Source: Halobacillus locisalis
GTDB lineage: Bacteria > Bacillota > Bacilli > Bacillales > Halobacillaceae
Direction: 5' to 3'
Length of the DNA: 64,000 bases
NCBI RefSeq assembly: GCF_013694105.1
Contig: NZ_JACEFG010000002.1
Span: 1 to 64,000 of the forward strand
In this document: piece by piece, positions 57,639 through 64,000 of the stretch
Position numbering within the stretch: the first letter of the stretch is position 1
Layout of the letters: each line of letters opens with the position of its first letter
Notes under the pieces: model-generated
Database searches by the model: none
The model's input: only the letters and a program-made list of their open reading frames with translations
What the model was told of the DNA's origin: nothing
Made by a program: the position numbers and the translations under genes

Positions 57639-58667
57639 CTACGTGAAATATTCCAAAGAAGCTTCTGGAAAGTATTGCTCGATATAACCGCCGAGCGTAT
57701 CTTTCATTTCTTGCTGCTCGTCTTTTTGGTAGACGTATTTTCCGATTCCATAGCGTCCCCATTTGTATTTCCTTTTCTCTTCATCCATCTCTAGCTTGCT
57801 CATCGGGTAATTCTTCTGAATGACGCGCTTGGCCGGTTTCGTGAACCGATGTTGAATGAGTTCGAATGTTAAATCTTTTGTAGCGTAGTCCGGCAATTTG
57901 TCCTGCAGTTTTTCAAAAAGAATCCGGTACCCTTCTTTCCAATCGTCATACAAATAAATCGGGGCAATGATGAACCCTAGCGGATAGCCCGCTTTCGCTA
58001 CTTTTGCGGCCGCTTCGATCCGGTCATCGAGCCTTGATGTTCCAGGTTCTAAATACTTGATGACGTAATCTGCGTTCATGCTGAAGCGGAAGCGCGTACG
58101 ACCGTTGTGCTTGGCATCTAGCAAATGGTCGACATGCGCGAATTTGGTCACAAAGCGAAGGCGGCCATGTTCGGATTCACCGAAGTATTCGATGGCACGC
58201 TTCAGAGTATGGGTGAGGTGGTCGACCCCGACGATATCAGAGGTACATGATGCTTCAAAGCGAGTTTCCTCAGGGGCGCGCTCTTTCATATACTGTTCGG
58301 CTGCATCAAATATTTCTTCTACATTGACATACGTACGGATGTAAGGCTTGCTGCCCATTGTCGTCTGCAAGTAGCAGTAGTGGCAGTGACCCATGCACCC
58401 TGTCGCAAATGGAATCGCATATTCAGCTGACGGCTTCGATGTGTCAAACTTCAATGTCTTTCGTACTCCGACAACGAGCGTCGATTTCGCCATCCGGTAC
58501 TTTTGGAAATCATTTTCTCCTGGAAGATTGCGTACTTGGTTATGGGAGGTTGTTTCTCTTATTTCAATCCCCATACCCTCAAACTTCTCTTTCAGTTCTC
58601 GGCCGAGTGGGTACTCGAGTGCGCGTGGTTCGATATACACGAGTTCTGGTACAAAGGGTTTTACCAC
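57639..58667 (-). CDS. splB: Spore photoproduct lyase
   Basis: 342 aa, GTG start inside the splA stop region (7-bp overlap). SplB is a radical SAM enzyme that repairs the spore photoproduct (5-thyminyl-5,6-dihydrothymine) on germination. The iron-sulphur cysteines are C91-MGHC95-HYC98, and Cys141 (EASCTSDIVG), the hydrogen donor known in Bacillus, is in place. With splA it forms the usual two-gene operon. Confidence 0.97.
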   Translation of the reverse strand: MVKPFVPELVYIEPRALEYPLGRELKEKFEGMGIEIRETTSHNQVRNLPGENDFQKYRMAKSTLVVGVRKTLKFDTSKPSAEYAIPFATGCMGHCHYCYLQTTMGSKPYIRTYVNVEEIFDAAEQYMKERAPEETRFEASCTSDIVGVDHLTHTLKRAIEYFGESEHGRLRFVTKFAHVDHLLDAKHNGRTRFRFSMNADYVIKYLEPGTSRLDDRIEAAAKVAKAGYPLGFIIAPIYLYDDWKEGYRILFEKLQDKLPDYATKDLTFELIQHRFTKPAKRVIQKNYPMSKLEMDEEKRKYKWGRYGIGKYVYQKDEQQEMKDTLGGYIEQYFPEASLEYFT

Positions 58668-58924
58668 AGCTCTCCCTCCGACTCTACTCCTCCCCCGAAT
58701 GCGTCATGATATGCACGTTCCGCTTCTCCTTGAGAAGCATAGACAGCCATATCAGAGTCTAGTGGGAAATAGGTTTCATACAAAAATAAAGCGAGTTCTC
58801 CCGGTTCTTCAGGATTGTTCACAACCGCCGCTTCTTGAACATTGGCAACGTCGTATGTGTGGGGGTTGCGATAAATCACATAAACGACGTCTCCGGCGCG
58901 GTATTGGTTTTGTTCTAATTCCAT
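58661..58924 (-). CDS. splA: Transcriptional regulator SplA
   Basis: 87 aa. The sequence YRAGDVVYVIYRNPHTYDVANVQEA matches SplA, which lowers splB expression in B. subtilis (TRAP-like). No membrane segment. It is translationally coupled to splB by a 7-bp overlap, and the pair is normally read by forespore sigma-G. Confidence 0.9.
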   Translation of the reverse strand: MELEQNQYRAGDVVYVIYRNPHTYDVANVQEAAVVNNPEEPGELALFLYETYFPLDSDMAVYASQGEAERAYHDAFGGGVESEGELW

Positions 58925-59065
58925 CCTTCCACCTGCTTTCCTATTTGATTATGTCATCGTGTGCTCATTTTTCCACAAAACGAAAGAATTATTACGACGA
59001 TGGAAGGAGTTTTGTTTTTAGGAAACGTAGGAATGAAAGAAGGTTATTAGAAAGGGGAATACACG

Positions 59066-59356
59066 ATGACGCTCAGGGTTGATGCCAAACATCATAAAGG
59101 AGAGCTTGCCTATTGGGTCGGGAAGCCGTATTGGGGTCAAGGCTATGCCACAGAAGCGGCGAAATGTGCTGTAGACTATGGGTTTGATAAATTGGGGCTT
59201 CATAAAATTTATGGGGCTGCGATTACGACCAACCCGGCTTCCTCAAAGGTGATGCAAAAAGTAGGAATGAAGTATGAAGGAACGTTGAAAGAGGACATCT
59301 TCCATTGGGGAGAGTATAAAGATATAGATATGTATGGGGTGATTAACTCGAAATAA
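59066..59356 (+). pseudogene. N-terminally truncated GNAT acetyltransferase
   Basis: 96 aa matching only the C-terminal half of RimJ/RimL-type acetyltransferases: GELAYWVGKPYWGQGYATEAAKCAVDYGF (acetyl-CoA loop QGYATEA), HKIYGAAITTNPASSKVMQKVGMKYEG. The first 70-80 residues of the domain, including strands 1-3, are missing, and the 140 bp upstream do not encode them in any frame I read. An AAAGGGG site precedes the ATG, so a short peptide could still be made. Confidence 0.7.
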
Positions 59357-59362
59357 TGGATT

Positions 59363-59378
59363 TGTTTCATGTGAAACA
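59363..59378. promoter_or_regulatory. parS-like site
   Basis: TGTTTCATGTGAAACA is one base from the Bacillus parS consensus TGTTNCACGTGAAACA (central C to T) and lies about 3.9 kb from spo0J. Confidence 0.8.
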
Positions 59379-59470
59379 TCAAATTCAGCCATTGCCGGGC
59401 GTCACTTGTCCATTCATTCTCTACTATCTTACATAGGATAAGACTATCAAGAGAAAAAGGAGGGAATAGA

Positions 59471-59812
59471 ATGGCTGAGAGAAAAGAAGTGATGGCGATG
59501 GTTGATGAAGCTAGCCAAGCGGTGGATAGTATCGGTACTGAAGGCTTAGGTGGATTGTTGATTTTGGCTGCGCTTTTGACAGAGTTCAAACTGGCTGAGG
59601 TCATTGGTGCAGAGGCGAAGAAAATCAAAGCGGCAACACATTACACGACAAGTTGTCATGGCGAAAGTGCGATGAATGATCTAGAAAAAATCAACAAATC
59701 TGTAGCGGATGTACTACACGAGGTTTGTTGTATCGAACGTCAAGTCAACCGTAAGATTTGGCATGGACGTAGAATGATGAACAATGTAGACCCTTCTGAA
59801 ACAGAAGAATAA
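59471..59812 (+). CDS. Hypothetical protein
   Basis: 113 aa, not recognised. A hydrophobic, glycine-containing helix (GLGGLLILAALLTEFKLAEV, residues about 23-42) may be membrane-associated, followed by a His/Cys-bearing part (HYTTSCHGESAMND, HEVCCIERQVNRK). AAGGAGGG precedes the ATG. It is convergent with the MFS gene and shares its terminator. Confidence 0.65.
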   Translation: MAERKEVMAMVDEASQAVDSIGTEGLGGLLILAALLTEFKLAEVIGAEAKKIKAATHYTTSCHGESAMNDLEKINKSVADVLHEVCCIERQVNRKIWHGRRMMNNVDPSETEE

Positions 59813-59817
59813 TGCAT

Positions 59818-59860
59818 GAAAAAACCCAAACCGGACTTTCCGGCTTGGGTTTTTCTTTAT
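59818..59860. terminator. Bidirectional terminator
   Basis: AACCCAAACCGG and CCGGCTTGGGTT form a long stem with T-runs on both strands between convergent genes. It overlaps the last codon of the MFS gene. Confidence 0.85.
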
Positions 59861-61047
59861 GTTGTGACTTGCTTTGGAGTAATCGGAATCAATACCCCGA
59901 CGAAAGCAATGATGGCACACCCGATAAACATCGGCGTGAAACCATTTACTGCAATCAGACCGATCGATGTAAAAACAAGCAAGTCGAAACAGGAATCGAG
60001 AATCGACAACAATGAAATGGTCGTCGCTCGTACATTCGATGGTATGATGTCATTCGACAACTGAGAATACACGGGATAACGAATCGCTGAGACAAGTTTT
60101 AATAAGAAGATAACGCTGAGAATGACCCAGAGGTACCCTTGAAATAAAGCAGCACTCACTAAACCTAAAACGGCGATTATTCCCGTTACGAATAATAGGG
60201 TGACACGATTGACCTTAGTCGTCATCCATCCAATCGAACGGGAAGCGATAAACCCGATCATCGCAGCGATCGCATAGACGATTCCGATCCAGAAGACGGG
60301 CAGTCCGGCATTGACGAGCAGTTTTTGGTCGAACTTTTCAAAAATCGCGCCGACGGGAATGAATACGAGTGTAACGTTGATAAACATCCATAGAACTTGA
60401 GGCGTTTCACGAATCGCTTGAAGCCCTGCGCGAATTTGCTCGGTCATCGGTTTTGTATAGCCACCTTGTGACGGTGGGTTTTTGACGAACAGTAACAATA
60501 CGAATTGAATGCTCATGAACATTAGACTGAGGCTGATCAATAAGCGGAATTGCGGTTCTGTTAAATCCTTTGCCAGCACCGCACCTATGATCACGGCGAC
60601 AATCGCGACAACGAATGTAGCGGACCCGATCTGCCCCATCGCACGGTCCATCAAATGCTCCTCATTCGATTGCTTTAAAGACTCGTAAACGAGCGCCTCA
60701 TCTGCTCCGCTGAAAAAGGTTGCTGCAAACCCTGTCAGGAAACTGCTCAGGAAAAACACCCAAGGGTCAAAAGCGAAATAGAGCAAGCTGTAACCGACGA
60801 TAGCCAATATAGATCCGACTAAAAAGGACTGTTTCGCTCCGAATCGATCGGCAAAAACGCCTGTCGGGATTTCACCGACGAGTACCCCTAAGCTGAAGAA
60901 GGTGAGCACGACTAAAATGAGCGGCTCATCCAGCCCGCGTGCGAAATAGAACAACGTGAGTATCGGCTGCAAAAAGCGGACACTTCCAAAAAGCTCCGCC
61001 CAAAATAATAAACGAATGTTATGTGATGCTAAAGTATTCTTTTTCAA
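59857..61047 (-). CDS. MFS transporter (drug-efflux type) under a leader peptide
   Basis: 396 aa, TTG start at 61047. Twelve membrane segments, with the MFS motif A-like loop GVFADRFGAKQSF between helices 2 and 3. Such exporters of 12 segments often carry antibiotics out. The ribosome site AGCAGGAGGA is covered by a stem in the leader RNA, and an 18-codon upstream ORF precedes it. This is the layout of ribosome-stalling attenuation used by inducible antibiotic-resistance genes. The ligand is unknown. Confidence 0.85.
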   Translation of the reverse strand: MKKNTLASHNIRLLFWAELFGSVRFLQPILTLFYFARGLDEPLILVVLTFFSLGVLVGEIPTGVFADRFGAKQSFLVGSILAIVGYSLLYFAFDPWVFFLSSFLTGFAATFFSGADEALVYESLKQSNEEHLMDRAMGQIGSATFVVAIVAVIIGAVLAKDLTEPQFRLLISLSLMFMSIQFVLLLFVKNPPSQGGYTKPMTEQIRAGLQAIRETPQVLWMFINVTLVFIPVGAIFEKFDQKLLVNAGLPVFWIGIVYAIAAMIGFIASRSIGWMTTKVNRVTLLFVTGIIAVLGLVSAALFQGYLWVILSVIFLLKLVSAIRYPVYSQLSNDIIPSNVRATTISLLSILDSCFDLLVFTSIGLIAVNGFTPMFIGCAIIAFVGVLIPITPKQVTT

Positions 61048-61053
61048 TGATAG

Positions 61054-61133
61054 ATCCTCCTGCTATGGTGTGATTCTTAATGGTTCGAATCAGCAGGAGT
61101 GCACGGTTTAGACTGCGTTCACCCCCGCTGCTG
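61054..61133 (-). promoter_or_regulatory. Alternative stems controlling the MFS ribosome site
   Basis: Minus strand CTCCTGCT (61092-61099) pairs with AGCAGGAG (61057-61064) of the ribosome site, strengthened by GATTC/GAATC (61072-61076 with 61087-61091). The same upstream segment (CACTCCTGCTG, 61091-61101) also pairs with CAGCAG..GGGTG (61120-61133) inside the upstream ORF, so the two folds exclude each other. Confidence 0.7.
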
Positions 61134-61164
61134 GTGTAGAGAAGATCATTAGATTTTTTTGCAT
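61108..61164 (-). CDS. Leader peptide of the MFS gene
   Basis: 18 codons, MQKNLMIFSTPAAGVNAV, ending 61 bases before the MFS start. The strong AAAGGAGGA (61174-61182) lies nine bases before its ATG, so it should be translated well. Its last codons contain one arm of the leader stem. I do not recognise the peptide. Its likely job is to let a stalled ribosome change the fold and free the MFS ribosome site. Confidence 0.7.
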   Translation of the reverse strand: MQKNLMIFSTPAAGVNAV

Positions 61165-61447
61165 ATGTAAACATCCTCCTTTGAGATATCGAAGCCAAGG
61201 CATTTTTCTGGCTCTGATGATAATTATTCTGTGCGGGAGTATATATTCCTTCAAATTTTTTGAAAAGGTGAAAAGTTATCGACGAAATATGCGGTCTTTC
61301 GTCACGTAAAAGGGTGGTCTTCTTCTGCATTTATAAGACGACGGGACAGGATTTCGACACGTGTTGCATCGATTTATTGGCTGTTCAAGATACTTTTAAT
61401 CTATGAAATATGATAAAATAGAAAAAGAGTAAAAACGGCATACGTAT

Positions 61448-61481
61448 GCGCAGCAGCCCATAAGCCTGCGGCGCTTTTTTC
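61448..61481 (+). terminator. Terminator-like hairpin before noc
   Basis: GCGCAGCAG (61448-61456) and CTGCGGCGC (61466-61474) pair with one mismatch, then TTTTTT. It is 50 bp before the noc start; it may end an upstream transcript or attenuate noc. I see no further gene in 61165-61531. Confidence 0.65.
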
Positions 61482-61531
61482 TATTTTGTAACAAGCGTAT
61501 GCTTGATCGTATAAAGGTGGTGTGTCTGATC

Positions 61532-62404
61532 GTGTTACATCCTTTTGGTCGATTGTTCGGGCTTGGGGACAAACCAGAATCAGAGAATGACAACAAGGAA
61601 GAAACCCATGATGAAGGTTATAACCCAGATGAGGTCTTGCAGGTTCCTGTAGATCAAGTGCAGCCGAATCGTTATCAGCCTCGAGCGATTTTTAACAGCG
61701 AGAAGATCAGTGAGCTTGCCCAGACGATACATACGCATGGGATGATTCAACCGATCGTTCTCCGTAAACTGAACGAAACAGAGTACGAATTGATTGCTGG
61801 TGAACGAAGATGGCGTGCGGTGCAATCGCTTGGTTGGGAAACCGTCCCTGCGATTATCCGGGAGATGAATGATTCTCAGACCGCGTCTGTTGCTCTCATT
61901 GAGAACTTGCAGCGTGAAGAATTGACGGTCATCGAGGAAGCGGTCGCCTATGCGAAGTTGCTTCAAATTCATGAGCTCACGCAAGAAGCCCTTGCCCAAC
62001 GATTAGGGAAAAGCCAATCGACGATTGCCAACAAATTGCGTTTGCTTAAGCTTCCGGAGTCTGTCCAACAAGCGGTGATGGATAAGAAGATCACAGAGCG
62101 TCATGCTCGTGCTTTGATTGCCGTGAAAGACCCGGAAATGCAAGAGAAGATTCTGGCTGAAATCATCGAGAAACAATGGAACGTGAAGCAAACCGAAGAG
62201 CGTATCGCTAAATTGAGTGAACCGAAAGAAAAGAAAAAGAAACCGACGCTCAAAGGCGTAAATAAAGATATGCGAATCGCCATGAACACGATTCGTCAAT
62301 CCTTGGATATGGTCAGAGATACGGGTACGGATTTAGAGACGAACGAAGAAGACCATGATGATTATTATCAAATTACAATCAAGATTCCTAAGAAAAAAGG
62401 ATAA
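61532..62404 (+). CDS. noc: Nucleoid occlusion protein Noc
   Basis: 290 aa from the GTG at 61532, chosen because [14 protein letters not shown] aligns with the N-terminal amphipathic helix of B. subtilis Noc. Noc binds NBS sites, attaches to the membrane and blocks FtsZ assembly over the nucleoid. The ParB-like CTPase domain has [16 protein letters not shown] and [17 protein letters not shown]; the helix-turn-helix is [26 protein letters not shown]. The rsmG-noc link is interrupted by about 8 kb. Confidence 0.93.
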   Translation: MLHPFGRLFGLGDKPESENDNKEETHDEGYNPDEVLQVPVDQVQPNRYQPRAIFNSEKISELAQTIHTHGMIQPIVLRKLNETEYELIAGERRWRAVQSLGWETVPAIIREMNDSQTASVALIENLQREELTVIEEAVAYAKLLQIHELTQEALAQRLGKSQSTIANKLRLLKLPESVQQAVMDKKITERHARALIAVKDPEMQEKILAEIIEKQWNVKQTEERIAKLSEPKEKKKKPTLKGVNKDMRIAMNTIRQSLDMVRDTGTDLETNEEDHDDYYQITIKIPKKKG

Positions 62405-62409
62405 CCTCT

Positions 62410-62446
62410 CACGACCCATCTTGTTATGCAGATGGGTTTTTTCTTA
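62410..62446 (+). terminator. Terminator after noc
   Basis: GACCCATCT and AGATGGGTT pair, followed by TTTTTCTT. Confidence 0.85.
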
Positions 62447-62506
62447 AACGATTTGTCCGTTTCACTTTGTTTTTCAAAATAAAGGTAAAATGAGGAAGGT
62501 GTCAGG

Positions 62507-63280
62507 ATGGGAAAAGTGATTTCAGTTGCCAACCAAAAAGGTGGCGTCGGCAAAACGACTACTGCCGTGAACCTTAGTGCATGTCTTGCTTACTTGAACC
62601 ATAAAGTCCTTCTTGTCGATATCGATCCTCAAGGCAACGCCACAAGCGGGATTGGTGTAGAAAAAGCGGAAATGGACCAGTGTGTGTACGATATCCTCGT
62701 CGATGGTGTCGGTGCCGCACAGGTTCGCACGCAAACCTTAGTTGAAAACCTAGATGCGATTCCGGCAACGATTCAGTTGGCCGGTGCGGAAATCGAACTC
62801 GTTCCAACGATTTCTAGAGAAGTGCGGCTTAAAACGGCGATTGATCAAGTGAAGCACGAGTATGATTATGTCATCATTGATTGTCCACCGTCTTTAGGGT
62901 TATTGACGTTGAATGCTTTAACCGCTTCTGATACCGTGTTGATCCCTGTCCAATGCGAGTATTATGCGTTGGAGGGTCTGAGTCAGTTGTTGAATACGGT
63001 CCGTCTTGTGCAGAAGCATTTCAATAAACAGCTCATGGTAGAAGGGGTGCTTTTGACGATGCTTGATGCCAGGACGAACCTCGGCATTCAAGTGATCGAG
63101 GAAGTGAAGAAATATTTCCAAGATAAAGTGTATCAGTCGATCATTCCACGGAATGTGCGGTTGAGTGAAGCGCCCAGTCACGGTAAGCCCGTGATTTTGT
63201 ATGATGCCAAATCCCGAGGGGCTGAAGTATATTTAGATTTAGCAAAGGAAGTGATTGTGAATGGCGAGAGGGTTAGGTAA
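62507..63280 (+). CDS. soj: Chromosome partitioning ATPase ParA (Soj)
   Basis: 257 aa. Soj moves origins apart with Spo0J and regulates DnaA. The deviant Walker A KGGVGKTTTAVNL (residues 11-23), the second motif DIDPQGNATSG and DCPPSLGLLTLNAL are complete. The stop overlaps the spo0J start by 20 bases. Confidence 0.97.
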   Translation: MGKVISVANQKGGVGKTTTAVNLSACLAYLNHKVLLVDIDPQGNATSGIGVEKAEMDQCVYDILVDGVGAAQVRTQTLVENLDAIPATIQLAGAEIELVPTISREVRLKTAIDQVKHEYDYVIIDCPPSLGLLTLNALTASDTVLIPVQCEYYALEGLSQLLNTVRLVQKHFNKQLMVEGVLLTMLDARTNLGIQVIEEVKKYFQDKVYQSIIPRNVRLSEAPSHGKPVILYDAKSRGAEVYLDLAKEVIVNGERVR

Positions 63281-64000
63281 AGGCTTTGAAGCTATTTTTC
63301 CTGAAGAGAAAGTGAGAGACGAAGACCAAGTTCATGACATCCCTGTCAATCAATGTCGCCCGAATCCTTATCAACCGCGAGTTGACTTCGATGATGACGC
63401 CATTCAAGAGTTGAAGGTATCCATCCAGGAACACGGAGTTCTTCAGCCGATCATTGTAAGAAAAAGCATCAAAGGGTATGAAATCGTCGTCGGTGAGCGA
63501 CGATTCCGCGCTTCGAAACTAGCAGGTCACAAGACGGTCCCCGCACTTGTGCGTGAGTGGACGGATGAACAAATGATGGAGCTTGCGTTACTTGAGAATT
63601 TACAGCGCGAGGACTTGACGCCGATCGAAGAAGCGAAGGCCTATCAAAGTTTGCAGAATGAGTTAGGCGTAACCCAGGATAAACTTTCCAAGCGTCTAGG
63701 AAAAAGCCGGTCTCATATCGCGAATTTGATCCGTCTATTGTCACTTCCAAGCGAAGTCATCCAACAAATCAATACAGGTAAACTATCGATGGGCCACGGG
63801 CGTGCTCTTCTCGGCTTAAAGAAACCGGAGGCCGTTTTGGAGATGGCGAACCGGATCGAACGGGAACAGTTGAATGTCCGTCAGGTGGAACGTCTCATAC
63901 AAGAAATGAACCAAAAGAAGGCTAAAAAGAAAGACAACCCGAGAGACTTATTTCTCGAAGAACGGGAAAATTCTTTGAAAGAACAACTAGGCACGAGCGT
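63261..64000 (+). CDS. spo0J: Chromosome partitioning protein ParB (Spo0J), partial
   Basis: At least 246 residues, cut by the window edge. ATG at 63261 lies inside soj. Spo0J binds parS, spreads as a CTP clamp and loads SMC. The N-terminal MARGLGKGFEAIF (Soj-activating Arg/Lys), the CTPase motifs EIVVGERRFRASKLAG and LENLQREDLTPIEEA, and the helix-turn-helix TQDKLSKRLGKSRSHIANLIRLL are present. Two parS-like sites are in the window. Confidence 0.97.
   Translation, partial: MARGLGKGFEAIFPEEKVRDEDQVHDIPVNQCRPNPYQPRVDFDDDAIQELKVSIQEHGVLQPIIVRKSIKGYEIVVGERRFRASKLAGHKTVPALVREWTDEQMMELALLENLQREDLTPIEEAKAYQSLQNELGVTQDKLSKRLGKSRSHIANLIRLLSLPSEVIQQINTGKLSMGHGRALLGLKKPEAVLEMANRIEREQLNVRQVERLIQEMNQKKAKKKDNPRDLFLEERENSLKEQLGTS

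Noticed and set aside
61019-61330. A 103-aa protein upstream of the MFS gene
   Set aside because: Its start has no ribosome site, its sequence is low-complexity, and the 18-codon leader ORF in another frame has a far better site.

Overview
The window covers the replication origin region of a low-GC, endospore-forming Gram-positive bacterium of the family Bacillaceae. The evidence is the conserved order rpmH/dnaA/dnaN/yaaA/recF/remB/gyrB/gyrA, the sporulation genes (bofA, yaaH, spoIIIJ, khpB, splAB, soj-spo0J), a long Bacillus-type SRP RNA, a serS T-box and a preQ1-I riboswitch. I lean towards a halophilic genus such as Halobacillus or a relative, but nothing here fixes the genus.

Layout. 1-85 is the 5' end of a 16S rRNA gene (minus) with three tandem promoters. 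485-4682 is the minus-strand bofA-yaaL-recR-yaaK-dnaX block, then the SRP RNA and tadA. 4761-27066 is the accessory-rich part: the spore enzyme YaaH, a stand-alone siderophore-type monooxygenase, a frameshifted purine permease, a SigO/RsoA-like two-part sigma factor beside peptidoglycan hydrolases and YvrJ, acsA, riboswitch-controlled queF, an aldehyde dehydrogenase, an AT-rich secreted transglycosylase-like gene, modABC-vanZ, the deoxynucleoside kinases and two tRNAs. 27167-34442 holds tRNA-Ser, serS with its T-box, pdxT, pdxS, dacA and guaB. 34747-45958 holds yaaC, an HD-GYP gene, gyrA, gyrB, remB, recF, yaaA, dnaN and dnaA. Clusters of DnaA boxes flank dnaA on both sides (about 44455-44605 and 46085-46345). 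From 46616 the plus strand carries rpmH-rnpA-spoIIIJ-khpB and mnmE-mnmG-rsmG. An insertion of about 8 kb (53590-61164: hydrolase, acetate transporter, Nei-type glycosylase, SDR, splAB, an MFS exporter with a leader peptide) separates rsmG from noc-soj-spo0J; spo0J runs off the right edge.

Non-coding structure is rich. Seven copies of a roughly 120-bp palindromic repeat have outer arms that differ from copy to copy but stay self-complementary; six of them lie as inverted pairs. A six-unit array of TCGGACA repeats exactly every 21 bp lies between two convergent genes. There are also abutting inverted DnaA-box pairs, two parS sites, an intrinsic-terminator-like hairpin in the dnaA leader, and an 18-codon upstream ORF followed by a Shine-Dalgarno-sequestering stem before the MFS exporter.

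How it works together: most of the window is replication, segregation, repair, translation and nucleotide/cofactor supply. The accessory blocks add envelope, spore and resistance functions.
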